Part shown: positions 9,294 through 18,110 of the stretch, in pieces
Layout of the letters: each line of letters opens with the position of its first letter
Numbering within the stretch: position 1 is the stretch's first letter
Source: an uncultured Cyclobacteriaceae bacterium
GTDB taxonomy: Bacteria > Bacteroidota > Bacteroidia > Cytophagales > Cyclobacteriaceae
Reading direction: 5' to 3'
Assembly: GCA_947492745.1 (NCBI GenBank)
Contig: CANLOE010000077.1
Location: 1 to 36,304 of the forward strand
DNA: 36,304 nucleotides
Position numbers and translations under genes: made by a program
Notes under the pieces: generated by a model
The model's database searches: none
Told to the model about the DNA's origin: nothing
Seen by the model: the letters and a program-made list of their open reading frames with translations, nothing else

Positions 9294-9672
9294 CCCGTAT
9301 CATGCATTGAAAAATCTACTGCGGATCTAGAGGCTGTTTTTAAACTGTATCTTTTTCTTTCTTATGTACTTCTTGATTTCGTTGAAATTTCTGCTGGCTA
9401 ACGCGACATGCTATCTTTGTCAATGGCTCACGCGGCAGACCGGCCCCTTCACTGATAATGCCCCGAGGGCATTATTTTAACGCTCGGTCCTATCTAAAAT
9501 AAGTGATCATAAATTCTAAAATAATATCTTCAAAACAGTCTCTAAATAGCTGTAAACCGGTCGTTGCACTACGTTTTTTGAATTCACCATAGCGGTGCTA
9601 TGCCGAACGAATCCAAATGGCTGATGTTTTGCTATTTATACGCTCATCACGATTTCTATCGATCAATTTGGG
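9294..9672 (-). repeat. Family B mosaic element (B2), split by a family C element
   Basis: The left terminus (CCCGTATCATGCATTG) is type 2, as in 15197-15362 and 20952-21117. The right terminus (GATCAATTTGGG) is type 3, as at 36234. Flanks are TTCAA (9289-9293) and TTAAA (9673-9677), both TTNAA but not identical. Removing the family C insertion at 9330-9542 plus one TA leaves 164 bp, the family length. Mixed termini and unequal flanks suggest recombination between two copies. Confidence 0.85.
9330..9542 (+). repeat. Family C element (213 bp), inserted in B2
   Basis: Ends are GAGGCTGTTTT and AAAACAGTCTC, flanked on both sides by TA (9328-9329, 9543-9544). The flanking family B sequence joins cleanly when one TA and the element are removed (ATCTA then AATA, as in the copy at 20952). 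Inside is a 9-bp perfect stem, ATAATGCCC with loop CGA (9455-9475), followed by TTT, which resembles a terminator hairpin. No coding capacity. Confidence 0.88.
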
Positions 9673-9753
9673 TTAAACAGCTCACAACGGAGAGCTAATA
9701 CATCATTCTGGATAAAACGATTTCCGGTCCACTGTAAAACCATTCTATACCGA

Positions 9754-11946
9754 TTATTCTTTGATAAGTTTCATTACTCGTGTGTTATCGCTCTGCTTCA
9801 CTTGTAGAAGATAGGAACCCGTAGGAATCGCTCTTAATGAAATCACCTGATGAGCAGTAGACAAAATGGTGTTCATTAGCTCCTTGCCCAGCATATCGAG
9901 AAGTGTGATTTCCAATTTTCCGTAGGTATTATTTCCGATGGTCAATTGGTCATGAACAGGGTTGGGGAAAATGTGCAATTCGTCGCCCAAGGGTTCACCT
10001 CCTATAGCCGTAACCACTTCTGCGGTCGGTCTATTGACAGGCCTACTGAAGTTGAAGACCTGCATCCCCATGCTAGAGACGAAGCCTCCGTTATCGGGAA
10101 ATGTGAGTGAGATCGTGTTGGATTCTTCTATAAGATTGAAGGGAATAGGGACTTCAACGACACCAAAAAAACTGTCTCGGGTCTTTTGATCATAACCTTT
10201 CCAGTCCGAACTTACAGTGACCGAACGTCCATTTACCTTTAAGGTAGGTTGCAACGAAAGACCATGGGCCCTGCCCATACCAATCCTCAAAATGGCCTCA
10301 CCGTTCGGTCCTACCGTGGCCCCATTGATGTTTAATTGTATTTCCTTGTTTGCTCGGATTTCATGTAGGTAAGTTTCGGCATATAACTTCTGTTCTTCGG
10401 CAGTCTCTTTTATTGCAGGGCTATTGGACAGTGTATATGCCAGTATCATGGTGGCTTCTCTTCCAAGGTCCACTTTCTGTGGTGCGGGCCCTGTGGTCTC
10501 CATTAGTATAGGTACGCCATCGGCATCGGCAAAGGAATGCTTGATGGTTACTTCCGAGGCCGGATTAGTAGAAAGTAACGGTATATTCAGCGCCACGGAA
10601 ACTGGTGCGTGTTCGAAATTGCTCAAGATAACAAAAGCCTGATTTCCTTCCACATAGGCATCGACCAGAAGATCGGGGTCAGTAGCGTAAGTGTCTACAC
10701 GTGTACCCTTGACATCGGACCACAGCTGGAAATACTGAACGAATTCCGTATAGACCCATTCATCTCCCGTATCTCCTTCGAGTTCTTTCTTTTGGCGCAA
10801 TAAGCGATAACTGTAGCCATAATCCCCCGGACTCGGCCACCAAGTGGCTTTCAATAGCATAAAAGGAATGGCACTCGCTATTCGGTTGGGCCTTTCCATA
10901 AGCTGCATCATGAACGATGAAAAAGACCTGATATTGAACCAGTCCCTTGCTTTGTTATAGGGGCCGTTCAGTGGACGGCCCAGCCAGCCATACTCAGAGA
11001 TGCTAAATGGCTTGGGTTCCCCCAGTTTAAGATAGCTGTAGTGCTCGATCATATCCAGGATAGCTTCTGCGTTGCTACCTTTACGCTGAGCTTCCAGGCT
11101 CAGATCGTCCTCCCCAAGAAAATCATAAAGATGGACAGAAAAGAAATCCATGTCCTCACCTGCTTCATCGATGAACAACTTCCAGTTGTTTCTCCAGTGA
11201 TTGAAATTGCCTTCTTCAAAGGCGGGATGGGCAGCGGAGTAGCCCCCTACTTTTATAGTGGGGTTAAGTTCTTTGATGCGCTTAGCTACTACCTTATGCA
11301 TCCGTGTTATGTCGCTTCTGGTGGTCCCGAGTTTATTGGCTTTGACGAAGGGTTCGTTGAGCACTTCCACATATTGAGGTCTTGGTTTTCCCGAGACATT
11401 TCCTTCTCCGAAAAACTCCTTTAGGTACTGGGCGTAGTACTCCGCCGTGGCTTCATACCCTTCATAGGCCCAAGGGTCCGAACTACTACAACAATTACTC
11501 GGTCGGGTCATTTGTCCATTGGGGTACATTGGTGTGGGCTGTCCACCGAACATCATATTTCCATATCGTTTTTCAAAAGCATGGGAGGCTACATTATTAG
11601 CGTAGTCTTCTCGTGACCGTTGTCCCTTGGTTTTCAAAGCTTCGATATCGGGCCACCCCGGTTTGACGGGATCCTCCGAGGACTGGTCATATTCCCATAC
11701 CATACCACCATTATTTCTGCCTAAATACACATCATAATCCTCTAGAAACTGCTCCCTTTGGGCATTACTGTCCCATGAATTATCATTGATATCGGCATGC
11801 AGGATCATGTACTTGCTCCTATCAAATGTAGAAATGCCATCTACTGAATGCTTTAGGTCAAGGTTCACATCTACTTTGATGGTTTTTTGAGCCTGAGTCA
11901 TGAATACTCCACTCATTAAGAGTAGAAAAATGCAAATAAACTTCAT
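9754..11946 (-). CDS. GH86-like beta-agarase/porphyranase with T9SS sorting domain
   Basis: This 730-residue exported enzyme has a signal peptide (cleavage near FMTQA-Q). The TIM-barrel region shows the proton donor Glu198 in VEVLNEP and a probable nucleophile Glu318 in SISEYGW, as expected for GH86 (clan A). Beta-sandwich regions occupy about 430-640. Residues about 655-730 form a type IX secretion C-terminal domain (HIFPNPVHDQLTI ... GSYLLQV). It should hydrolyse agar or porphyran galactans of red algae outside the cell; which one cannot be told from sequence. No SusC/SusD pair, sulfatase or other glycoside hydrolase lies nearby, so it is an orphan, not part of a visible polysaccharide locus. 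Confidence 0.88.
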   Translation of the reverse strand: MKFICIFLLLMSGVFMTQAQKTIKVDVNLDLKHSVDGISTFDRSKYMILHADINDNSWDSNAQREQFLEDYDVYLGRNNGGMVWEYDQSSEDPVKPGWPDIEALKTKGQRSREDYANNVASHAFEKRYGNMMFGGQPTPMYPNGQMTRPSNCCSSSDPWAYEGYEATAEYYAQYLKEFFGEGNVSGKPRPQYVEVLNEPFVKANKLGTTRSDITRMHKVVAKRIKELNPTIKVGGYSAAHPAFEEGNFNHWRNNWKLFIDEAGEDMDFFSVHLYDFLGEDDLSLEAQRKGSNAEAILDMIEHYSYLKLGEPKPFSISEYGWLGRPLNGPYNKARDWFNIRSFSSFMMQLMERPNRIASAIPFMLLKATWWPSPGDYGYSYRLLRQKKELEGDTGDEWVYTEFVQYFQLWSDVKGTRVDTYATDPDLLVDAYVEGNQAFVILSNFEHAPVSVALNIPLLSTNPASEVTIKHSFADADGVPILMETTGPAPQKVDLGREATMILAYTLSNSPAIKETAEEQKLYAETYLHEIRANKEIQLNINGATVGPNGEAILRIGMGRAHGLSLQPTLKVNGRSVTVSSDWKGYDQKTRDSFFGVVEVPIPFNLIEESNTISLTFPDNGGFVSSMGMQVFNFSRPVNRPTAEVVTAIGGEPLGDELHIFPNPVHDQLTIGNNTYGKLEITLLDMLGKELMNTILSTAHQVISLRAIPTGSYLLQVKQSDNTRVMKLIKE

Positions 11947-12689
11947 ATTCTCTTTTGGTTAGGGGTGATATGGATTAATAAAGGCTTATGGTACAGCTTT
12001 TTTATAATAGCTGTACCTAGGTTCTACCTACTCTCTTGACATTTTATACTATATTATCTTATTGCATGGCAATGTCCGTAGGTGCTGATCATTTACATCG
12101 TTATAGTATTGACAATATTTTCTTGTCATCTAGCGTAGCCAACTAACTTCTCGTGCAAGCTACAAGAAGATTCAAATGAATTTTAGAGTGAATGAACCGA
12201 TAGATGATGGTGTCTATTCGGCTGTTCCTACTCTGTCAGTGTAAAAGGGTACTATAATGTACATAAAAAGCATGTCTACACACTTTTTAAATTTTGCTTT
12301 CTATTTTATCCAAAATCATGGAGTCATACGATTGTTGAGGTAAGACCCAATACAATTCTCTCCTTAAGTACACTGTCGATCTACAGAATTTCGAGTATAG
12401 CTGATATGTATTGTTTTTGAAGAGAATTTATTGAAAAAAAATTAATTTAGAGCCTTTTTTTTGAAAATATAGTGATTTGAAAGCCATATGTTATGTATAA
12501 AAATCATTTGTTGGTAATTTATTACAAATACGGTCCGGGATTTCTAGGCTATTATACCCAAACGCAATTGATTTGGGACCCATCGGATACACGAAAATTC
12601 CGAGAATTATCGAGGCATGGACCCTAACGAACATTCTACTAATGACTTATCCATCAAACTTGGTAATGCTCATCCTTTTGTCTCTGGAC
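11947..12689. other. Gene-free region upstream of the GH86 gene
   Basis: It is AT-rich with many stops in all frames. It probably contains the GH86 promoter on the minus strand, but no clear TAnnTTTG box is seen. No recognisable gene or element end lies here. Confidence 0.4.
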
Positions 12690-12832
12690 AACATTTTTCC
12701 AAAATACGTTCTCTTGAGTATAAAGAGTATTCGTTCGGCATAGCACCGCTATGGTGAATGAAGACCGGTGGGCAAAGCTTCCGGTATGAAGCTATTTATG
12801 CGCGGAATAGGTTCTCTATTGATTATTTTGGG
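12690..12832 (+). repeat. Family B type 3 remnant
   Basis: It contains the family core CATAGCACCGCTATGGTGAAT and the right end TTGATTATTTTGGG followed by TTTAA (12833-12837). The left terminus is not recognisable, so its start is approximate. Confidence 0.65.
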
Positions 12833-12858
12833 TTTAAGCTCTCCTGTCAAATTTCTAA

Positions 12859-13009
12859 TGCTAACTTACATTTCAAATGGCCTATATAATTGCGCCGATT
12901 GTTCTGCTCCAATCCTTAACGTTTGATAGCAGCGCTATCGCTAGTTTTGCCATCGAAGTTAAGATAAAATAATCAGCAAGAAATACGAGATAGAAAATGT
13001 AAGTTTGTA
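12859..13009 (-). repeat. Diverged family A relative (151 bp)
   Basis: The right end AATGTAAGTTTGTA and the left TAACTTACATTTC are terminal inverted repeats similar to family A. The core carries the perfect hairpin GATAGC-AGC-GCTATC. TAA flanks both ends (12856-12858, 13010-13012). It is a related but distinct subfamily, 17 bp from a true family A copy. Confidence 0.7.
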
Positions 13010-13026
13010 TAATATAATCAAGGTTA

Positions 13027-13185
13027 AACAAATTTAGGTTTTAAATGTCGTATAAGATTCCGCGGGTCATTTTGTTTCAATCAAGGCGAGAACCGCAGGA
13101 ATAGCAGCGCTATCCCGAGGATTGTCAACGCAGAGTGAAGCAAAATGAACAGGAAGATATGCGATAGTTGAAAGCTAAGTTTGTA
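13027..13185 (-). repeat. Family A element (159 bp), copy A2
   Basis: A full-length copy in inverted orientation, with the first bases of the left end mutated (AACAAATTT). TTA flanks both ends (13024-13026, 13186-13188). Its right end stops 14 bp before the nitrilase-family start codon and carries an outward TAAGTTTG box. Confidence 0.88.
13176..13183 (+). promoter_or_regulatory. Putative -7 box TAAGTTTG supplied by family A element end
   Basis: A TAnnTTTG match inside the terminal repeat of A2, 16 bp before the ATG at 13200. Transcription would start about 10 nt before the start codon. No TTG at 17-23 bp spacing is present, so strength is uncertain. Confidence 0.4.
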
Positions 13186-13199
13186 TTAAACGTGTCCAT

Positions 13200-13928
13200 A
13201 TGAAAATCGGAATAGCTCAGACAAAATCGGAAATAGGGGAGGTGAAAAAGAATAAAGAGCGGCATAAAGAGCTTATTCTGCTCGCAGCAGACCACAGTGT
13301 GGATTTTATCGTATTTCCTGAATTATCACTGACGGGTTATGCTCCACGGTTGGCTACGGAGCTGTCCATTAGCGAGGGTGATAAGGTTTTGGAGGAATTT
13401 CAGGAAATAAGCGATAGAAAGCACATTACTATAGGATTGGGCCTACCGCTACGGTCCGAAGAAGGTATTTCTATTGCCATGGCTATCTTCAGGCCTGGCC
13501 GGCCTCAATTGATGTATGAAAAACAGTGCTTGCACGAAGATGAACGACCCTATTTTGTGTCGGGAAAAGAGCAGGTCATCCTGACCATCTCCGGAAAAGT
13601 AATAGCTCCTGCTATATGTTATGAGTCTTTGCGCCCCGAACATCTGGAGGCATCACTGGCCCTGGGAGCGGAGATGTATCTCGGTAGTGTAGCAAAAACC
13701 GCCCATGGAATGACCAAGGCCATGTCCTATTTTCCTGATATAGCAACCGAGCATGCCATCCAGGTAGTTCTGTGCAATGCCGTAGGCCATTGTGAGGGCT
13801 TTGAAGCTGCGGGACAAAGCTCGGTTTGGAATGAAAAGGGTACCTTGGTAGCACAACTGGATAGTTGTCAGGAAGGTATGTTTGTATGGAATACGGATAC
13901 AGAGCTCTCGACAGTCCTAGCAGGTTGA
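13200..13928 (+). CDS. Carbon-nitrogen hydrolase (nitrilase superfamily amidase)
   Basis: This 242-residue protein shows the nitrilase-fold catalytic triad: Glu41 in FPELSLTGY, Lys108 in YEKQC and Cys140 in AICYESLRPE. The length is that of a single-domain omega-amidase or carbamoylase-like member. It hydrolyses a C-N bond of an amide or carbamoyl substrate in the cytosol; the substrate cannot be assigned. The start ATG lies 14 bp after a family A element, which may have replaced the original promoter. The next gene is 174 bp downstream and functionally unrelated. Confidence 0.9.
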   Translation: MKIGIAQTKSEIGEVKKNKERHKELILLAADHSVDFIVFPELSLTGYAPRLATELSISEGDKVLEEFQEISDRKHITIGLGLPLRSEEGISIAMAIFRPGRPQLMYEKQCLHEDERPYFVSGKEQVILTISGKVIAPAICYESLRPEHLEASLALGAEMYLGSVAKTAHGMTKAMSYFPDIATEHAIQVVLCNAVGHCEGFEAAGQSSVWNEKGTLVAQLDSCQEGMFVWNTDTELSTVLAG

Positions 13929-14102
13929 GAAATTCACGGATAGCCACTTCTTATGGGAATTCCCGAAAATATCGCCATGCTGACAACAGCTTCGATTGGC
14001 GAATGGTATACGGGCTATATTCTACATTTTTTTGTTCATTTATATACTCGTAAAATTCCGACGGGGCCTTAATTATTTTTAGTATCTGAAAAAGAAGTGA
14101 AG

Positions 14103-14738
14103 ATGAGTTTAACACAAGAATTGAACAACATGCGTGAGCAGGCGAGTAAGACTCTTCCTGCGGATAAATGGAAGGTTATGATCGCTAGCACAGACCGTCT
14201 GGTAGAAGACCACCTTAGCGGACAGGCATTGAAAGTAGGGGATAAGATGGTTGATTTCGAATTGCCCAATGTAAAGAACGAGAAAGTATCACTGGCAGAG
14301 CACTTGGCCAAAGGTCCTGTGGTATTGTCTTTTTACAGAGGTGGATGGTGCCCATACTGTAATGTAGAGCTGAAAGCTTTACAGGATATACTTCCGCAAC
14401 TAAAGGATAAAGGAGCCACTCTGATTGCAGTTAGCCCCGAGACTCCGGATAATTCTCTGTCTACATCGGAAAAAAATGAATTGGCATTTCCTGTATTGAG
14501 CGATATCGATAACGTTGTTGCCAAAAAAATCGGACTTGTCTTTCAAATGCCCGAAGAGCTGAGGGAAATCTATCATTCATTCGGTCTGGATGTGTCCAAA
14601 CATAATGGAAACCAAGAATATGAATTGCCTATGCCCGCTACTTATGTCATCGATTCTGAAGGAAAGATTACTTACGCATTTGTGCAGGAGGATTATACGC
14701 AAAGAGCTGACCCTGAAGAGGTGTTAAAGGCACTTTGA
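14103..14738 (+). CDS. Peroxiredoxin-like (AhpC/TSA family) protein
   Basis: A 211-residue thioredoxin-fold protein. The active-site region reads FYRGGWCPYCNVEL with Cys83 and Cys86, a CxxC arrangement typical of the peroxiredoxin-like (PRX_like1) branch of AhpC/TSA. SPETPDNSLST and the conserved cis-Pro region (MPATYVID) follow. It is a cytosolic thiol peroxidase or reductase by family knowledge. The ATG at 14103 is chosen; an in-frame GTG two codons earlier is less likely. A strong intrinsic terminator follows 38 bp after the stop. Confidence 0.88.
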   Translation: MSLTQELNNMREQASKTLPADKWKVMIASTDRLVEDHLSGQALKVGDKMVDFELPNVKNEKVSLAEHLAKGPVVLSFYRGGWCPYCNVELKALQDILPQLKDKGATLIAVSPETPDNSLSTSEKNELAFPVLSDIDNVVAKKIGLVFQMPEELREIYHSFGLDVSKHNGNQEYELPMPATYVIDSEGKITYAFVQEDYTQRADPEEVLKAL

Positions 14739-14741
14739 TGA

Positions 14742-14757
14742 CAGTAGCTACTGTAGT
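14742..14757. other. Perfect palindrome after the peroxiredoxin gene
   Basis: The 12-bp palindrome CAGTAGCTACTG lies within this segment, just after the stop codon and before the terminator. Its role is unknown. Confidence 0.4.
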
Positions 14758-14775
14758 CATCAATTAACGATAAAT

Positions 14776-14813
14776 TGGCTTCGTCCTGACCACTGGGCGA
14801 AGCCATATTTTTT
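14776..14813 (+). terminator. Rho-independent terminator after peroxiredoxin-like gene
   Basis: TGGCTTCG (14776-14783) pairs exactly with CGAAGCCA (14798-14805), and the stem extends through one G-U pair. A TATTTTTTA tail follows. It ends the peroxiredoxin transcript. Confidence 0.85.
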
Positions 14814-14880
14814 AGCCCCTGATACTGCATTGGCTCATCGTGGTATCCGTATCAATGGCTTTTCGGGTACACTATAATTG
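14814..14880 (+). repeat. Partial repeat related to the 33.7-kb element
   Basis: TGCATTGGCTCATCGTGG and the following GGGTACACTATA match the left part of the element starting near 33689 (TGCATTGACTCATCATCG). No ends can be defined. Confidence 0.45.
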
Positions 14881-14903
14881 GGATCTTCGGTATGAGGGGG
14901 TAA

Positions 14904-15062
14904 TACAAATTTAGGTTTTAAATGTCGTATAAGATTCCGCTGGTCATTTTGTTTCAATCAAGGCGAGAACCGCAGGAATAGCAGCGCTATCGCGAGGATT
15001 GTCAACGCAGAGTGAAGCAAAATGAACAGGAAGATATGCGATATTTGAAAGCTAAGTTTGTA
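14904..15062 (-). repeat. Family A element (159 bp), copy A3
   Basis: A full-length inverted copy with both terminal repeats and the central hairpin ATAGC-AGC-GCTAT. TAA flanks both ends (14901-14903, 15063-15065). Nearly identical to A2. Confidence 0.92.
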
Positions 15063-15128
15063 TAAGACTGCAGTAGTCCCCAAGATTTATTGCCTTTTAG
15101 CTTTATGACGGCGTTCTGTCACCTACTG

Positions 15129-15155
15129 CGGATTGAATATTATTTCAAAATAGTC
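15129..15155 (+). repeat. Family C right-end remnant
   Basis: TTCAAAATAGTCTCTAA matches the right terminus of family C including the TA flank. The rest of the element is missing. Confidence 0.5.
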
Positions 15156-15196
15156 TCTAACGATCAGTAATCGATGTCGAAAAGCTCTAATTTGAA

Positions 15197-15362
15197 CCCG
15201 GATCATGCATTGGAGCTTAGTTATGAGTGCTTAAAAAGCAATAAATCAGGGTGTTTTATCGGATTCAGCGTAGCACCGCTACGGTGAATTCGAAAAACGC
15301 ATTCACTTTACTGATCTTCAGTTATTTAAGGCCGAGATAGAAGGGCCAATGCATGACCCGGG
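15197..15362 (+). repeat. Family B element, type 2 (166 bp), copy B3
   Basis: It starts CCCGGATCATGCATTGG and ends CCAATGCATGACCCGGG, a near-perfect 17-bp terminal inverted repeat. The core has TAGCACCGCTA. TTGAA flanks both ends (15192-15196, 15363-15367). An ATG at 15353 inside its right end is in frame with the M20 gene. Confidence 0.93.
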
Positions 15363-15433
15363 TTGAAGTCAATGCAGCTCGACAGGGATTTTTAGATCAC
15401 AATGAAGATTTGCCTGTTGGAAAAGAACTGAAA

Positions 15434-16588
15434 ATGATAGAAAGACTAATAGAACTACGAAAGGAACTTCACCGATACCCTGAGCTATCGGAGGTAGAGC
15501 GGATGACTGCCAAAAAGGTTAAAGCCTTCATCACTGCGCATTATCCACCTACGTGTGTGATTGACAATTTGGGAGGTCATGGTTTTGCAGTTATTTATGA
15601 GTTTGGCACGGGAGGGGCTACAGTAGCCATACGGTGTGAACTGGATGCCCTTCCTATCCTAGAAGTGAACACATTTTCTCATAAATCTACCGTAAATGGT
15701 GTTTCCCATAAATGTGGGCATGATGGCCATATGGCAATCGTTGCCGGTCTTGTGTTTTGGATAAAAGAGCAGGCATTTGATTCGGGAAAAATTGTATTAC
15801 TTTTTCAGCCGGCCGAAGAAACGGGTAGAGGAGCAATCAAAGTATTGGAAGATATCAGGTTCAGGGAACTGAACTGTAGTCACCTGTTTGCATTGCACAA
15901 TATACCTGGAGTACCACTGCACAGTATTGTGACGATGGTCAACGGCTTTTCCGCTGAGGTGCAAAGCTGTTCGGTACGCATCGAGGGAAAGGAATGCCAC
16001 GCCTCAGCTCCAGAGAACGGTATCAATCCCGCACTGGGCATGGCCGAAATCATTACTGCTCTGGCTGCGTTGAACGTGCACGACCCCATGAGCGAAAATT
16101 TTGCGATACTTACTCCTGTACATTCCAGCATGGGACAGAAATCTTATGGTATATCACCAGCGAAAGCGGAACTGCATTATACCCTCAGAACATGGAGTGC
16201 TGAAAAGATGTCTGCACTGAAGACTGATTTGGAGCAAGTTCTTCAAAACACGAACAAGGCCCATGACCTGACGTACCGGGTAGATTGGTTCGAGCACTTT
16301 CCGGCAAGTAAAAATGATGCCGATTGCCAGCTTGCGGTGATAGCAGCAGCTTCAGAAAACGGATACTCTTTGGTCAAAAGGCCTTATCCCTTTAAATTTG
16401 GAGAAGACTTTGGCTGGTTCTCGAAAAACTTCAAATCAGCGATGTTCGGCTTGGGAGCAGGAGAGGACATTCCCGATCTTCACAATGCGGATTATGATTT
16501 TCCCGATGAATTGTTGGAAACAGGTATCGCTATGTTCGCGAGCATTATAGGTAAGCTCCTCCGAGAGTCATCATCGGCCAATATTTAG
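15434..16588 (+). CDS. M20D-family metal-dependent amidohydrolase
   Basis: A 384-residue peptidase M20/amidohydrolase (HipO or IAA-amino-acid hydrolase-like). Metal-site motifs are CGHDGH (residues 94-99), PAEETGRGA with Glu128-Glu129, ALHNIPG with His155, and a C-terminal DLHNADYDFPDE. It removes N-acyl or amino-acyl groups in the cytosol; the substrate is unknown. The start at 15434 (MIERLIELRKELHRYPELS) matches the usual family N-terminus. The reading frame is open upstream to an ATG at 15353, but that codon lies inside element B3 and the 27 added residues look unlike the family. The stop codon TAG is completed by the first base of a family C element. Confidence 0.88.
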   Translation: MIERLIELRKELHRYPELSEVERMTAKKVKAFITAHYPPTCVIDNLGGHGFAVIYEFGTGGATVAIRCELDALPILEVNTFSHKSTVNGVSHKCGHDGHMAIVAGLVFWIKEQAFDSGKIVLLFQPAEETGRGAIKVLEDIRFRELNCSHLFALHNIPGVPLHSIVTMVNGFSAEVQSCSVRIEGKECHASAPENGINPALGMAEIITALAALNVHDPMSENFAILTPVHSSMGQKSYGISPAKAELHYTLRTWSAEKMSALKTDLEQVLQNTNKAHDLTYRVDWFEHFPASKNDADCQLAVIAAASENGYSLVKRPYPFKFGEDFGWFSKNFKSAMFGLGAGEDIPDLHNADYDFPDELLETGIAMFASIIGKLLRESSSANI

Positions 16589-16892
16589 AGACTGTTCTGA
16601 ATTGTATCTTCTTTTGTTTTCATGCGTTTTTATCGATTTTCAATAGGTATATGGAATTTGAGTGAAAGACATTTGTTTGAAAACTAGTGCTTTCACCCAC
16701 ATGTTCATTGCAATATGTGATCTTTTGATGCTGGATTTCGTTGAAAATCCAAAGATAGCGCTGTGATTTTGGTCAACGCTGCTCATGCGGCAGGCTGGTC
16801 CCTTCGCTGGCTAAACCCTCAGGACATTTTCTTAACGCTCGGTCCTGCTCGAAATAGGCATGGACAAATTTCATGATAATTTCCAAACGGTC
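16588..16892 (+). repeat. Family C-like element (305 bp), diverged
   Basis: The left end GAGACTGTTCTGAATTGTATCTTC matches family C. The interior contains recognisable pieces (GCGGCAGGCTGGTCCCTTCGC, TTAACGCTCGGTCCTGCTC). The right end is decayed to AAACGGTC. TA flanks both ends (16586-16587, 16893-16894). It is longer than other copies and is either an expanded or an older subtype. The exact right end is less certain. Confidence 0.7.
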
Positions 16893-16894
16893 TA

Positions 16895-17211
16895 CACGTG
16901 ATCAGGCGCTGGACCACTGGAGTGATTTGGACTTTTTGTTTGGCATCGAGAATTTTGGCTTTTGTGCCCTGATGAAGGCTTTTTTCCCTTGCATAGCCAA
17001 AGCTACGGAACTTAAAAACGACAAAATGAGGGTGCTCAATGCGAATTTGCAGGTAAAAGAAAAAGTCTAAATCACTTCACTAAGTAACTTACATAAATAC
17101 AATGAACCTTTCCCTGTAAACCAATTGATAAATAGATATTTTTTTAAAAAAACAATCTCTAAAATAAAGAAGAATTGTTCCTGAAACGGGACATTGACCA
17201 CAAGAAAAATC
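16895..17211. other. Region without a supported gene
   Basis: An open frame of 65 codons at 16873-17070 overlaps the end of the family C-like element and shows no recognisable domain. It might be a gene fragment. The rest is AT-rich upstream sequence for the methyltransferase. Confidence 0.35.
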
Positions 17212-17895
17212 ATGGCAGAAAAATTTAATAAAGAGAACCTATCTCCGCAAAATTTGGCAAAACAATTGCGTAAACCGGAAGGGGAAGTAGGTAAGAAAGT
17301 AGGGGAGCAGATGAACAATGGCAATAAGCATATCTGTATGAACTCTTATAAGATGCTGGACCCAAAGGACGGAGATTCTATTTTGGAAATAGGAATGGGG
17401 AATGGCCTGTTTGTAAAAGATTTATTGCACATGGCCAATGGAGTAGATTATATAGGGATTGACTACTCAAAGACTATGGTCGAAGAAGCGATTGCATTGA
17501 ACGAAGCTTTGCCCGTTCGTGGAAAATCAATTTCCTTCTTAGAGGGCTCCGTTGAAAAACTACCTTTCGAAGACAATCGCTTCGATGCTATTACGACCAC
17601 CAACACAGTATATTTTTGGCCCGATCCATTTTCAAACATAAAAGAACTTTACAGAGTGTTAAAACCCGGTGGGCGAGTGTTGATTGCCTATCGGTCAAAG
17701 GAGTTTTTGGATAACCTGGAATTAGCTCGCTTCGGTTTCAGCAAGTACGGAGAAAAAGGAGTGGAAGATATACTGGGGCATGGTGGCTTGGAACAGATCG
17801 GTACCGAAGTGATTGATGAACCCGAACTGGAGTTTGACGGGAAGGTATTCTCAATGAGAGGATTGTATACGACGGGATTTAAGCCGAAAGGCTGA
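17212..17895 (+). CDS. Class I SAM-dependent methyltransferase (UbiE/Methyltransf_11-like)
   Basis: A 227-residue Rossmann-fold methyltransferase. Motif I is ILEIGMGNGL (57-66), followed by IGIDYSKTMVEEA, and motifs RFDAITTTNTVYFWPDP and LKPGGRVLIAYR fit the family. It transfers a methyl group from SAM to an unidentified substrate in the cytosol. ATG 17212 is chosen; an in-frame TTG at 17194 is weaker. It lies between a family C-like element and the YafY regulator, with no clear operon partner. Confidence 0.87.
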   Translation: MAEKFNKENLSPQNLAKQLRKPEGEVGKKVGEQMNNGNKHICMNSYKMLDPKDGDSILEIGMGNGLFVKDLLHMANGVDYIGIDYSKTMVEEAIALNEALPVRGKSISFLEGSVEKLPFEDNRFDAITTTNTVYFWPDPFSNIKELYRVLKPGGRVLIAYRSKEFLDNLELARFGFSKYGEKGVEDILGHGGLEQIGTEVIDEPELEFDGKVFSMRGLYTTGFKPKG

Positions 17896-18110
17896 TAGGT
17901 CTTTTCAAAGATTTTGCTTGCCCTTTGTTTTGTGTTTGGAATTAAAGGGACTGCCGGTAAGAAAATGCCCTATGGCCTACTTGCATTGATAAATTAGGTG
18001 CGGCTTATTGTTATTGTAAATATCAGAGGGAAGATACGTGTAGCGAATAGCATCATAGATAAAAAATGAAACGATACTCAAATATAAAGGATTTGGGACA
18101 AATGGGATTT

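Noticed and set aside
9455-9478. ATAATGCCC hairpin with TTT as a gene terminator
   Set aside because: It is internal to every well-preserved family C copy and is not tied to an upstream gene here, so it is part of the element.
16873-17070. 65-codon open frame after the M20 gene
   Set aside because: It begins inside the family C-like element and has no domain; at most a gene fragment.
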